Origin: Streptomyces lincolnensis
GTDB taxonomy: Bacteria > Actinomycetota > Actinomycetes > Streptomycetales > Streptomycetaceae
Assembly (NCBI RefSeq): GCF_021173675.1
Contig: NZ_JAIHON010000001.1
Span: 496,001 to 560,000, forward strand
Reading direction: 5' to 3'
Length of the DNA: 64,000 nt
The translations under genes were made by a program, and so were the position numbers. Each line of letters begins with the position of its first letter. Within the stretch, counting starts at the first letter, position 1. The notes under the pieces were generated by a model. That model was not told the origin of the DNA. It did no database searches and worked only from the letters and a program-made list of their open reading frames with translations. Positions 1-8,416 of the stretch are shown here, piece by piece.

Positions 1-2
1 CG

Positions 3-1382
3 CAGGCCCTGGCCGACGCCGGTGACGACCCGGGACTGCTCGCCCTGGTCCACTACCAGCTGGCCTGGCGCGGTCTGGTCGTGGAGGGCGACTTCGCGGA
101 GGGCCGGGAGAAGGCGGCGCACGCCGCCGAACTGGCCGCCCGGGCCGGCGACCGGCGCACCGAGCTGCTGGCGCTGGCCTTCCAGGCCCAGACCGAGACC
201 CTGATGGGCCACCCCGACGCCCCCGTGACGATAGAGCGGGCGCTCCAGGAGCCCCAGGACCCGCAGGTGGCCTGCCACCACAACGGACCGGGCCTGGCCC
301 GCTTCCGCTGGCTCCAGATGAGCGACCAGCTGGCCGAGGCCCGCACCGCCGTCACCGCGCTGCTGCGCGAGGTGCGCAGACGCGGCATGGTCGAGAGCGA
401 GGTGCACTTCCTGCGCCTGCTCGCCGAGACCGAACTGCGCTCCGGACACTGCGGGCGGGCCCTGGACCTGGCCCGCGAGAGCCTCCGGCTGGCCCGGGAC
501 TCCGGGATCGGGGAGGTCGCCTCGGCGCTGCTCACCTCGTTCGCGGAGGCGGCCGGCGGCGATGTGAACCGGGCGCTGACGCTGGCCCAGGAGGCGGTGG
601 AGCACGCCGAGGGCATCAGCGACCAGATGTACGTCTCGCGCGCCCTGGCCGCGCTCGGCCACGCCCAGCTGGTGGCCGGGGACGCGCCGGGCACGGTCCG
701 GTCGCTGCGCCGGGTGCGGGAGCTGGAGCAGGGGCTCGGCATCACCGACCCGGCCCGCGGCCGCTGGCACGGCGACCTCGCCGAGGCCCTCGTCAGGACC
801 GGTGAGATCACCGAGGCGCAGGACCTCATCGCGCAGAGCCGCGAGCAGGCGCTGCGGCTGGGCCGCGACGGCATGCTCGCCGTGCTGGACCGGGCCGAGG
901 CGCTGGTCCGTGCCGCGCGCGGCGAACACCAGGCGGCCATGGGCCAGTTGACGTCGGTACAGGACCGGCTCGGCAAACTGGGCTACGGCCTGGAGGAGGC
1001 CCGGGCCGCCTTCGCGCTGGCCCGCCTGCGCACCCGGCGGCCGGGTCCGACGTCGTACGACGAGGCCGCGCGGCTGTTCCGGCGCTGCCGGGCGCTGCCC
1101 TGGCTGCGGCAGGTGGAGGCGGCCGCCGTCCCGGCGCCGGTGGAGCCCGCCGTCGACCCCTCCCCCGCGCTCGACACCCTCGACGCGCTGGCCGGGCTCG
1201 CGGCGATGGAACGTCAGGTGGCCGCGCTGGTCATGGAGGGCGCGACCAACCGGGAGATAGCCGCCCGTCTGTTCATCAGCGTCAAGACGGTCGAGGCGAC
1301 GCTCACGAGGGTCTACCGGAAACTGGGGATCCGATCGCGGGTCGACATCGTCAGACTGGCGGCGGGCCGCCGTACCCAGTGA
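3..1382 (+). CDS. LuxR-family transcriptional regulator, C-terminal part (5' end outside window)
   Basis: Seen: the reading frame is open from base 3, with no plausible start inside the window, so the N-terminus lies upstream. About 370 residues of Ala/Leu/Arg-rich helical sequence resemble the TPR-like middle of large LuxR (LAL/MalT-type) regulators. The last 60 residues form a GerE/LuxR helix-turn-helix: an ERQVAALVMEGATNREIAA stretch, then FISVKTVEATLTRVYRKLGI. Known: such proteins usually carry an N-terminal AAA ATPase domain, here beyond the window edge. Inferred: DNA-binding regulator with unknown targets. The stop TGA is at 1380-1382, and about 270 bases separate it from the next start. 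Confident for the HTH, less for the missing N-terminal domain. Confidence 0.9.
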   Translation, partial: QALADAGDDPGLLALVHYQLAWRGLVVEGDFAEGREKAAHAAELAARAGDRRTELLALAFQAQTETLMGHPDAPVTIERALQEPQDPQVACHHNGPGLARFRWLQMSDQLAEARTAVTALLREVRRRGMVESEVHFLRLLAETELRSGHCGRALDLARESLRLARDSGIGEVASALLTSFAEAAGGDVNRALTLAQEAVEHAEGISDQMYVSRALAALGHAQLVAGDAPGTVRSLRRVRELEQGLGITDPARGRWHGDLAEALVRTGEITEAQDLIAQSREQALRLGRDGMLAVLDRAEALVRAARGEHQAAMGQLTSVQDRLGKLGYGLEEARAAFALARLRTRRPGPTSYDEAARLFRRCRALPWLRQVEAAAVPAPVEPAVDPSPALDTLDALAGLAAMERQVAALVMEGATNREIAARLFISVKTVEATLTRVYRKLGIRSRVDIVRLAAGRRTQ

Positions 1383-1655
1383 GTCCCGGCCCGGGTCGCG
1401 TCCGGCCCGGTCCCCGGACTCCGGAGTCCCGTGTGTTTCCGGCAGGTTACTCCTGCTCACACGGGGTTTGACGGCGGCCGACCGAGGGTTTTCCCTGCCC
1501 AACTCCCTTAGGGGGTTCCCTCATTGGGAGGGGGAACTGCCGCGTTCTAGCTTATGAACGTGCCGCTCGCCCGGTCACACGGGGGTCGGTCCCGCGACCC
1601 CCGTGCACAACCCCACCCGCGCGTCCCCCACCGGCAACCCCCACCGAGGAGACCC

Positions 1656-2447
1656 ATGTTCGGGCTCAACCGCGCCAAGAAGACCGCCGCCGTCCTGGCC
1701 GCCACCGCTGCCGCCGCCACGACCGCGCTGGTCGGCGCACCCTCCGCCGTCGCCGCTCCCCAGCCCATCGTCGGCGGTACCACCACGACGACGACCGCGT
1801 ACCCGTTCATGATGCAGATCACGGACGCCTCGCAGAACCAGTTCTGCGGCGGCACCCTGGTCTCGCCCACCAAGGTCGTCACCGCTGCCCACTGCATGGT
1901 CGGCGAGACCACCAGCAGTGTCAGAGTCGTCGGCGGGCGCACCTACCTCAACGGCACGAACGGCACGGTCGCCCAGGTCAGCAGGATCTGGATCCACCCG
2001 AGCTACACGGACGTCACCAACGGCGACGACGTGGCCGTGCTGACCCTGTCCACGTCGATGCCGTACACCACGGCCTCGTACGTCTCCTCCTCCCAGACCG
2101 GCGTGTACGCGGCCGGCACCACGGCCCGCATCCTCGGCTGGGGCACCACCTCCTCGGGCGGCAGCTCCTCCAACCAGCTGCGCACGGCGACCGTTCCGAC
2201 CGTGTCGAACACCAGCTGTGCCAGTTCCTACGGCTCCGACTTCATCGCGAGCGACATGGTCTGCGCCGGATACACCTCCGGCGGCACCGACACCTGCCAG
2301 GGCGACAGCGGCGGTCCCCTGCTCATCGGGGGCGTCCTGGCAGGGATCACTTCTTGGGGCGAAGGCTGCGCTGCGGCCGGTTACCCGGGCATCTACACCC
2401 GGCTGACCACCTTCTCCAGCCAGGTGACCACCCAGGTCAACTCCTAG
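1656..2447 (+). CDS. Secreted trypsin-like serine protease (S1 family)
   Basis: A 263-residue preproprotein. ATG at 1656 is chosen because GAGGAG (1646-1651) precedes it and because it gives a clean Sec signal peptide (basic NRAKK, then an Ala-rich core ending AVAA near residue 34). Activation is expected before Ile38 (IVGG). The catalytic triad is visible: His79 in TAAHC, Asp125 in DDVAVL and Ser218 in GDSGGP. Asp212, six residues before the serine, is the position that gives trypsin its Lys/Arg preference. Paired cysteines fit extracellular disulfides. It resembles Streptomyces griseus trypsin (SprT). It is followed by a strong hairpin and looks monocistronic. An in-frame upstream start at 1554 exists but would bury the signal peptide. 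Confidence 0.95.
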   Translation: MFGLNRAKKTAAVLAATAAAATTALVGAPSAVAAPQPIVGGTTTTTTAYPFMMQITDASQNQFCGGTLVSPTKVVTAAHCMVGETTSSVRVVGGRTYLNGTNGTVAQVSRIWIHPSYTDVTNGDDVAVLTLSTSMPYTTASYVSSSQTGVYAAGTTARILGWGTTSSGGSSSNQLRTATVPTVSNTSCASSYGSDFIASDMVCAGYTSGGTDTCQGDSGGPLLIGGVLAGITSWGEGCAAAGYPGIYTRLTTFSSQVTTQVNS

Positions 2448-2486
2448 TCCCAGAAGATCTCCTGAGTATCTCTCAGGTGAGTAACC

Positions 2487-2529
2487 AGGGGGCGTTGCGG
2501 GCCTCCACGAGCGGCCCGCAACGCCCCCT
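2487..2529 (+). terminator. Strong stem-loop terminator after the trypsin gene
   Basis: A perfect 17-bp inverted repeat: the left arm at 2487-2503 pairs with the right arm at 2513-2529 around a 9-nt loop. It lies 39 bases after the protease stop. There is no T-run, which is usual for Streptomyces hairpin terminators. It can serve both this gene and the convergent tautomerase gene. Confidence 0.85.
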
Positions 2530-2530
2530 G

Positions 2531-2557
2531 TCCATGTGGTCCATGTGGTCCATGTGT
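2531..2557. repeat. Three tandem copies of a 9-bp unit
   Basis: The unit TCCATGTGG occurs three times in a row (last copy one base different) directly after the terminator hairpin and before the convergent tautomerase gene. No coding role is visible. Confidence 0.85.
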
Positions 2558-2581
2558 TCTCCCCGGGCGCCCGCGTCCGGG

Positions 2582-2764
2582 CTACTTGTCCGCGGTGAGC
2601 TTTCCCTCGGCGCCCCAGCTGTCGGCGGGGACCTCGTGGATCCAGACCTGGACGGTCTCGGCGGGGATGCGGTACGCGTCGACGAAGGCGTCGGTGACGC
2701 GCTTGACGAGCTCGCGCTTGAGCTCGATGTCGCGCGGGCCCTGCTGGACGGTCACGATCGGCAT
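2582..2764 (-). CDS. Small tautomerase, 4-oxalocrotonate tautomerase family
   Basis: A 60-residue protein beginning MPIVTVQQGP. After Met removal, Pro1 would be the catalytic base of the 4-OT superfamily, and the length matches single-domain 4-OT proteins (about 60 residues). The ATG at 2764 is preceded by AAGGGAG about 6 bases away. Longer in-frame extensions upstream have no family resemblance. Such enzymes act as oligomers on enol/keto substrates in aromatic or nitroaromatic breakdown; the substrate here is not readable. A LysR regulator lies 109 bases upstream on the same strand and may control it. Confidence 0.9.
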   Translation of the reverse strand: MPIVTVQQGPRDIELKRELVKRVTDAFVDAYRIPAETVQVWIHEVPADSWGAEGKLTADK

Positions 2765-2873
2765 GGCTGAACTCCCTTGCTCGCTGCGCCCGTCGGTCGG
2801 GCGGTCGCGTTCGGTGGGTCCAGTCCAGCGCGTGGCGGGTCCGCGACCAAGAAGCAGTCCGCGACCGCAGCGA

Positions 2874-3740
2874 TCAGTTCTCGTGATCGGCGCAGGCCAG
2901 CAACAGGGTGTCCAGATGCGGCGGGGTGGCCGAGGCGGGCACGGCCAGTCCCGTCGACAGGGCGAGACCGGGTGCCCGGAACGGTACGAAGGCCACGCGG
3001 GGGCTGCGCAGCACGCGCGCGTGGGAGGCGTAGACGACCGTCCACAGGGGGCGGGTACCGATGGTGGCGAGGGTGTCCTGGAGCGAGCTGTTGGCCGGGC
3101 CCGGCAGGGGTTCGAAGCCCGCCTCCCGGCAGGCACCGACGACCAGGTCCACGAGGGCGGGGTTGGCACGCCGCTCCGTGAGGGTCAGCGGGAGTCCGGC
3201 GAGGTCCCCTACACCGATCTCCGTCCGGGCGGCGAGCGGGTGCGTGGCCGGGAGGGCGACCACCAGGGGGTCGGGCCACAGGGGCAGCACCCGGACGCCC
3301 TGCACCGGTTCGACGCCCCGGACGAACGCGGCGTCCAGCCGCCCGCCCGCGACCCGGGCCAGCCGCTCGGCGACCGGCAGGGAGTGCAGTTCCACGGACA
3401 CGCCGGGCGCGCGCCGCGCGAACGCGGCCAGCACGCGGTCCAGATGCTCCCCGAGCCCGGTGCTCGTCCCGATCCTCAGCCCCGGCGGCGGGGCGACGGC
3501 GGCACGGGCCCGGTCGACCGCCGCCAGCACGGCCCGCGCCTCGGGCAGCAGCCGCTCGCCCGCCGCGGTGAGCCGCACGTGGCGTGAGGAGCGGTCGAAG
3601 AGTTCGGCGCCCAGCTCCCGCTCCAGCCGCCGGATCTGCTGGCTGACCCCGGACTGCACGATGTGCAGCCGCTCGGCCGCCCGCCCGAAGTGCAGTTCCT
3701 CGGCGACGGTCACGAAGTAGGTGAGCTGCCGCAGTTCCAT
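2874..3740 (-). CDS. LysR-family transcriptional regulator
   Basis: A 288-residue protein with the LysR layout: N-terminal winged HTH in residues 1-60 (MELRQLTYFVTVAEELHFGR, then AAERLHIVQSGVSQQIRRLE) and a periplasmic-binding-fold effector domain from about residue 90. The length is normal for the family (about 290-310). ATG at 3740 is the natural start because the HTH begins at residue 3. It sits upstream of the tautomerase on the same strand, so the tautomerase may be its target. The effector is unknown. Confidence 0.92.
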   Translation of the reverse strand: MELRQLTYFVTVAEELHFGRAAERLHIVQSGVSQQIRRLERELGAELFDRSSRHVRLTAAGERLLPEARAVLAAVDRARAAVAPPPGLRIGTSTGLGEHLDRVLAAFARRAPGVSVELHSLPVAERLARVAGGRLDAAFVRGVEPVQGVRVLPLWPDPLVVALPATHPLAARTEIGVGDLAGLPLTLTERRANPALVDLVVGACREAGFEPLPGPANSSLQDTLATIGTRPLWTVVYASHARVLRSPRVAFVPFRAPGLALSTGLAVPASATPPHLDTLLLACADHEN

Positions 3741-3859
3741 GACCGGACTGTAGAGCCCCGCCGCCCGGACCCGCTCACCGGCCGGGGACCCCCGGTGTCC
3801 GCGGGGCGCCCCGGACGCTTACCGTGTCCCTCTCAAGCACGAGGATCGTGGGGGGTCGC

Positions 3860-4813
3860 ATGTCGTACGGGTATCCGGGACCGGAGAGACAGCCGGGCGG
3901 GCAGGCGGGCGGACCGGCTGACGGGTGGCCGGGTGGGCAGGCCGGGGATCAGCCGGGCGGGCAGGCCGGGGATCAGCCGGGCGGGCAGCCCGCGGACCGG
4001 GTGGCCGGGCAGCCCGAGGGGCGGCCGGGGGAGGCCGGGAGCCGGGCTGGAGTGCCCGGGAGCGAGCCTGGAGGACCGGAGGTTCCGCCGGTCGCACCAC
4101 CGGTCGTACCGCCGGCCCCGCCGGTTCCGCCGTCGCTCGCACCGTCGGCCGCCCCGCCGGTTCCGCCGCAGTCGCAGTGGCAGGCGCCGGGAGCGGAATG
4201 GCAGGCGCCGGGGCCCGAGTGGCAGCAGCAACCGCCGCCTCCGCCGGGCTACGGATACCCCGGGCCGGGATGGGGCGGTCCCCCGCCCCCGCCGCCCCGG
4301 AAGAGCAACACGGGCCTGATCGTCGGCCTCAGTATCGCCGGCGTGGTCGTGCTCCTGCTCATCGCGGCCGGCGTGGTCGGTGTCATGGCCGTCAACGACG
4401 CCACCAAGGACGGCGGCCCGCTGGCCGACGCCACGGCCTCGGCCCCGGCGCAGAGCGACGAGCCGTATGACGAGCCGAGCGCCGAGGAGAGTCCCGCCGC
4501 GGAGGAGCCGACGGACGAGCCGTCCGACGCGTCCGGCCCCGAGGGCGATGTGAAGATCACCCAGTGCGAGGTGGACTCGCTGACGACCTGGGCGTCGGCC
4601 GAGGTCGCGATCACGAACAGCACGGAACAGACGGCGAGTTACATCGTGAGCGTCGAGTTCGTCGACCCGTCGGGCAAGCGGGTCGGTGACGCGCTGGCGG
4701 CCACGGAGAACCTGGCGCCCGGCCAGAAGGCGGAGGAGACCGCACAGGGCCTGGACACGATCAAGGGCGAGATCGACTGCAAGGTGACCGAGGTGACGCG
4801 GTACGAGCAGTAG
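3860..4813 (+). CDS. Membrane-anchored protein with disordered Gly/Gln/Pro tail and C-terminal FxLYD-like domain
   Basis: A 317-residue protein of unknown function. The start is ATG 3860 (MSYGYPGP); the frame is open further upstream to 3824 but that extension looks unnatural. The N-terminal ~150 residues are disordered, rich in Gly, Gln and Pro, with tandem GGQAGDQP repeats. A single TM segment follows (GLIVGLSIAGVVVLLLIAAG), then an Asp/Glu/Ser/Pro linker and an ~85-residue beta-rich domain (DVKITQCEVDSL to the end) that resembles small FxLYD/DUF4352-type domains of actinobacterial surface proteins. Topology: tail inside, small domain outside. No operon partner is visible. Confidence 0.8.
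   Translation: MSYGYPGPERQPGGQAGGPADGWPGGQAGDQPGGQAGDQPGGQPADRVAGQPEGRPGEAGSRAGVPGSEPGGPEVPPVAPPVVPPAPPVPPSLAPSAAPPVPPQSQWQAPGAEWQAPGPEWQQQPPPPPGYGYPGPGWGGPPPPPPRKSNTGLIVGLSIAGVVVLLLIAAGVVGVMAVNDATKDGGPLADATASAPAQSDEPYDEPSAEESPAAEEPTDEPSDASGPEGDVKITQCEVDSLTTWASAEVAITNSTEQTASYIVSVEFVDPSGKRVGDALAATENLAPGQKAEETAQGLDTIKGEIDCKVTEVTRYEQ
3941..3988 (+). repeat. Two perfect tandem 24-bp repeats inside a coding region
   Basis: A 24-bp unit at 3941-3964 repeats exactly at 3965-3988, with a partial copy upstream. It encodes the AGDQPGGQ octad in the disordered tail of the surrounding protein, so copy-number change would keep the frame. Confidence 0.85.
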
Positions 4814-4852
4814 GCGGCGGGCGCCCGCTCCCGGGCGGGCTTCGGCGCGGTC

Positions 4853-5956
4853 CTACCGAAGGACGGTACCAAAGCGGATGTCGTACGACGACCCGGGGTG
4901 CATGACCTTCAGCATGCGCTGCCCCTCCTCGGTGACCTCGCCGCGCTGCTCCTTGGTGAGGCGGGCGAAGGGCTCCACGACGAGGGCGTCGCTCTCCAGC
5001 CTCCACACGCCGGCCAGGAATCCGTCGACGAGGAGGGCGCTGTGGGCCTGGTTGCCCTGCCAGGTGCGACCCCAGTGCTCCGGCGGGACCACGCGGGTGC
5101 GGTCGGCGTGGGAGAGCAGGAGGTTGTCGAACTCGGGCAGGAAGCGGGGCGGGGCCGGGGTGTCCGGGTCGGGGCGGGGAGCGTCCGGGAGGTCGAAGAG
5201 CTCGACGCCCTTGTCGTCCCGGAAGGTGACCAGGCGCGGGCGCAGGCGTTCGAAGGCGTCGCGCAGGCGGGTCAGCCCTGCCCAGGTCTGCATGTCCTTG
5301 ACGGAGGCCGGGCCGAAGGCGGCGAGGTAGCGCAGGACGGTGGCGTCGGGCGCGGGTGCCGGTTCGGCGGGGCGCCCGAGCCAGTGCTCGGCGGTGGTCA
5401 GCGCGACCTGGCCGCTCCTGCCCCACAGTCCGCGCGGGGTGACCTGGACGAGCGGCAGCGTGCAGCGGGCGGCGACCGCGAGGGACTGCGGGTCGGCGTC
5501 CGGCCACTCGACGGACAGCGCCTCGCGCAGCTGCTTCATGGTGCGTGGCTCGGCCTCGACGAGGTCACGGGCCAGCCGGGCGAGCCGGTCCAGGTCGACG
5601 CCCTCAAGCCCCTTGCGGAAGACGGTGAGTTCGCGGTCGCGGGCGGGCTGCACCAGCGGGCGCAGAGTGAGGCAGTCGTCGGCGGTGTGGGTGTGGATGG
5701 TCGAGCGCAGGGTGACGATGCGGACGACCCGCCGGCCGGCCATCGACGCGGACAGCTCCTCGGGGTCGAAGCCGTCGAGGCGGGCGGCGAGGGCGTAGTA
5801 CGGCGGCTTCACGTTCTGCGCCTGGAGGCCGACGAGGTGCTCGACGGCCTGCTCGGCGGTCAGGGCCGTACGGCGCAGGAGCAGCTGGCGGTCGAGGGTC
5901 GCGCGGTTGAGGGCGCGGACACCGAGCACGGGGGCCGTGGAGGTCGTCTTCGTCAT
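4853..5956 (-). CDS. AlkZ-like winged-helix DNA-binding protein (HTH_42 / DNA glycosylase family)
   Basis: A 367-residue protein from ATG 5956 (MTKTTSTAPVLGVRALNRAT); a GTG at 5986 would add ten residues and has a weak GAGG box, so the start is uncertain. The family (YcaQ/AlkZ, three winged helices) includes DNA glycosylases that unhook interstrand crosslinks. The hallmark region LVGLQAQ is present near residue 50, in the position of the QxQ catalytic motif. A later RFLPEFDNLLLSHADRTRV stretch also matches the family. Streptomyces encode several paralogues, some tied to antibiotic self-resistance; nothing nearby shows a biosynthetic link. Confidence 0.85.
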   Translation of the reverse strand: MTKTTSTAPVLGVRALNRATLDRQLLLRRTALTAEQAVEHLVGLQAQNVKPPYYALAARLDGFDPEELSASMAGRRVVRIVTLRSTIHTHTADDCLTLRPLVQPARDRELTVFRKGLEGVDLDRLARLARDLVEAEPRTMKQLREALSVEWPDADPQSLAVAARCTLPLVQVTPRGLWGRSGQVALTTAEHWLGRPAEPAPAPDATVLRYLAAFGPASVKDMQTWAGLTRLRDAFERLRPRLVTFRDDKGVELFDLPDAPRPDPDTPAPPRFLPEFDNLLLSHADRTRVVPPEHWGRTWQGNQAHSALLVDGFLAGVWRLESDALVVEPFARLTKEQRGEVTEEGQRMLKVMHPGSSYDIRFGTVLR

Positions 5957-6120
5957 ACCGGGCACGCTAACGGCGATCGCGGACACCTTCGGTCCTCAAC
6001 TCTCACGGAATCCCGGACAGCCGTCCACTCGCCCGCCGTTTGCCCCGTATATCCTGCCCGGTGATCACGCGGACCCCTTCGGATCCCGCAGACGTCGGCT
6101 CGACCCGAGAGGCCGCCACG

Positions 6121-7275
6121 ATGTCCGAGCGACGCGCCCGCCCCGACGCGAAGAACTCCCGGAAGTCCGCCTGGCGCCGCGCCCTGACCCCACCGACGGC
6201 GCCACCGGCCGAACCGCCGACGCCCGCCGAGTCGCCCGCCCCGGAAGCGGAACCGGAGAGCATCGTCCAGGCGGCCCTGTACCGCGACGGCATCCGCGTC
6301 TCGACCCCCGCCACCCTCGCCGAGACCTACCGCGAACTGCACGAGCAGCCCTCCGGCATGGCCTGGATCGGCCTGGCCCGCCCCACCGAGAACCAACTCC
6401 TCTCCCTGGCCTCGGAGTTCGACCTCCACCCCCTCGCCGTCGAGGACGCGATGGAGGCCCACCAGCGTCCCAAGCTGGAGCGCTACGGCGAGACCCTCTT
6501 CGTCGTCCTGCGCGCCGCCCGCTACCTCGACGCCCCGGAGGAGGTCGACTTCGGCGAACTCCACGTCTTCGTCGGCCCCGACTTCGTCATCACCGTCCGG
6601 CACGGCGCGGCCCCGGACCTGTCGGCGGTCCGCCACCGCATGGAGGGCTCACCGGACCTGCTGAAACTGGGCCCGGAGGCGGTCCTCTACGCCATCCTCG
6701 ACGCCGTGGTCGACGGCTACGCCCCGGTCGTCGCCGGCGTCCAGAACGACATCGACGAGATCGAGACCGAGGTCTTCCGCGGCGACCCCGAGGTCTCCCG
6801 CCGCATCTACGAACTCTCCCGCGAAATGGTCGAGTTCCAGCGCGCCACCCGCCCCCTCGTCGGCATGCTGCACGCCCTCATGGCCGGCTTCGCCAAATAC
6901 CGCACGGACGAGGAACTGCAACGCTATCTCCGCGACGTCGCCGACCACGTCACCCACACCAGCGAGCGCGTCGACGGCTTCCGCCAGGCCCTCGCCGACA
7001 TCCTCACCGTCAACGCCACCCTCGTCACCCAACAACAGAACGCGGAGATGCGCGCCCTGGCCGAAGCGGGCTTCGAGCAGAACGAGGAGATCAAGAAGAT
7101 CTCCTCCTGGGCGGCGATCCTCTTCGCCCCCACACTCGTCGGCACGATCTACGGCATGAACTTCGAGGACATGCCCGAACTGGGCTGGAGCTTCGGCTAC
7201 CCCTTCGCGATCGGCCTGATGGGAGTCGTCTGCGTCAGCCTGTACGTGATCTTCAAGCGACGGGACTGGCTGTGA
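6121..7275 (+). CDS. corA: CorA-family magnesium/divalent cation transporter
   Basis: A 384-residue protein. ATG 6121 is chosen for GAGAGG at 6107-6112, 8 bases upstream; an upstream in-frame ATG at 6040 lacks such a site. A Pro-rich N-terminal tail of about 40 residues precedes the CorA cytoplasmic alpha/beta domain and long stalk helices. Two C-terminal TM helices follow, with the diagnostic GMN selectivity motif at residues 345-347 (IYGMNFEDMPE loop), ending in the basic FKRRDWL. The length fits the family. It probably imports Mg2+ as a pentamer. No riboswitch-like leader could be recognised in the short upstream gap. Confidence 0.95.
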   Translation: MSERRARPDAKNSRKSAWRRALTPPTAPPAEPPTPAESPAPEAEPESIVQAALYRDGIRVSTPATLAETYRELHEQPSGMAWIGLARPTENQLLSLASEFDLHPLAVEDAMEAHQRPKLERYGETLFVVLRAARYLDAPEEVDFGELHVFVGPDFVITVRHGAAPDLSAVRHRMEGSPDLLKLGPEAVLYAILDAVVDGYAPVVAGVQNDIDEIETEVFRGDPEVSRRIYELSREMVEFQRATRPLVGMLHALMAGFAKYRTDEELQRYLRDVADHVTHTSERVDGFRQALADILTVNATLVTQQQNAEMRALAEAGFEQNEEIKKISSWAAILFAPTLVGTIYGMNFEDMPELGWSFGYPFAIGLMGVVCVSLYVIFKRRDWL

Positions 7276-7318
7276 GCGATCGCCACGAGAAGGGTCGCAG
7301 GGGCACGGGAGCGAACTC

Positions 7319-7486
7319 ACCTGGAGCCGGCGCGACCTGCCCGTCACCCACTCGCGGGTCCTGGCCCCGGCGGCCGCCCTCACCGTCACCGTCGGGCTCC
7401 ATCTGTGGCGCCGAAACGCCCTGTTGAGCATCCTCGTCGGCACGGCCGTCCACGTGGCGTTGGCCGGCGTCGTCTTCGTGTCCTGA
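7319..7486 (+). pseudogene. Remnant resembling the C-terminus of an AzlD-type membrane protein
   Basis: In the frame ending at TGA 7484-7486, 55 codons read TWSRRDLPVTHSRVL followed by two hydrophobic stretches joined by LHLWRRNALLSILVGTAV. This resembles the last part of AzlD, the small partner of the AzlC branched-chain amino-acid exporter. No start codon with an RBS is available and the rest of an AzlD (about 100 residues) is absent, since the preceding bases belong to corA. It is best read as a truncated relic. The family call rests on remembered resemblance and needs a search. Confidence 0.4.
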
Positions 7487-7571
7487 GCGCCGGGAAAGGT
7501 ACCGTCGAGGCCTGGCCGGACCGGGGCGCATCGGCGCGAGGGGGTTCCTGGCACGCGAGGGAGAGGCGGGT

Positions 7572-8306
7572 GTGATCGTGAGTCGGATCCTGGTGACCGG
7601 TTCCGCGGACGGCCTGGGACGGGCCGCGGCGGACGCGCTGCTGTCCGCCGGGCACGAGGTGGTGGTGCACGCGCGGAACCAGGAACGCGCGGCGGGCCTC
7701 GACGCGTTGTGCGAGCGTGGGGCGCGCCTCGTCGTGGGCGACTTCGCCGAGCGGGACGCCGTACGACGTGTCGCCGCCGAGCTGAACGACGGCAAGCCGC
7801 TCGACGCGGTCGTCCACAACGCCGGGGTGTGGAGCGGGCCGGCCGTCATGCCGGTCAACGTCATCGCGCCGTACCTGCTCACGGCTCTGCTGCGCGGGCC
7901 GCGCCGGCTGGTGTACCTGAGCAGCGGCTCGCATCTCGGCGGGCGCCCCTCGCTGGACGGGGTCGACTGGCGGGGCGCGAAGGCGGGGTCCTACGCCGAC
8001 AGCAAGCTGTTCGTCACGGCGCTCGCGGCCGCGGTGGCACGGCTGCGCCCCGGCGTACTGAGCAACGCCGTCGATCCGGGCTGGGTTCCGACGAGGATGG
8101 GCGGCCCGAACGCGCCGGACGACCTCGAACTCGGCCACCGCACCCAGGAGTGGCTCGCCTCCAGCGACGATCCCCAGGCCCTGACCACCGGCGGCTACTG
8201 GTACCACCGCGAGCGGCTGGACCCGCACCCCTCCGTCCACGACGAGGACTTCCAGGACCGCCTCCTCCGGGCACTGGCGGAGGAGACGGGCACCGAGCTG
8301 CTCTGA
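7572..8306 (+). CDS. Short-chain dehydrogenase/reductase (SDR)
   Basis: A 244-residue Rossmann-fold oxidoreductase. GTG 7572 (or GTG 7578) follows GAGAGGCGG at 7561-7569. The nucleotide-binding motif reads LVTGSADGLGRAAA (TGxxxGxG) near residue 8, HNAGVW is the NAG motif, and YADSKLF provides the catalytic YxxxK with the upstream SSGSH serine. Compact total length fits a classical SDR. The substrate is unknown; no dedicated operon. Directly after the stop is a short tandem repeat, and the next gene is convergent. Confidence 0.9.
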   Translation: MIVSRILVTGSADGLGRAAADALLSAGHEVVVHARNQERAAGLDALCERGARLVVGDFAERDAVRRVAAELNDGKPLDAVVHNAGVWSGPAVMPVNVIAPYLLTALLRGPRRLVYLSSGSHLGGRPSLDGVDWRGAKAGSYADSKLFVTALAAAVARLRPGVLSNAVDPGWVPTRMGGPNAPDDLELGHRTQEWLASSDDPQALTTGGYWYHRERLDPHPSVHDEDFQDRLLRALAEETGTELL

Positions 8307-8338
8307 ACGGCCTGACCGGCCTGAACGCCCTGACAGGG
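8303..8338 (+). repeat. 9-bp tandem repeat overlapping the SDR stop codon
   Basis: Four degenerate copies of CCTGAMCGG follow one another (8303-8311, 8312-8320, 8321-8329, 8330-8338). The first copy contains the TGA stop of the SDR gene, so the repeat begins exactly at the gene's end. Confidence 0.75.
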
Positions 8339-8416
8339 GCGCTGATCGCCGATCGCCGGCCGGTCGGGTACGCGAGAGGCGCCCCGGTGGCCGGCGATGC
8401 GCCGTACCGTCTCGTC

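Noticed and set aside
1515..1537. GTTCCC/GGGAAC inverted repeat upstream of the trypsin gene as an operator
   Set aside because: Only six-base arms in a G/C-run-rich stretch; such matches are expected by chance at this composition.
5907..7427. A 506-codon plus-strand frame overlapping corA
   Set aside because: Pro/Arg-rich frame-shifted reading of corA; CorA GMN and family pattern are in the other frame.
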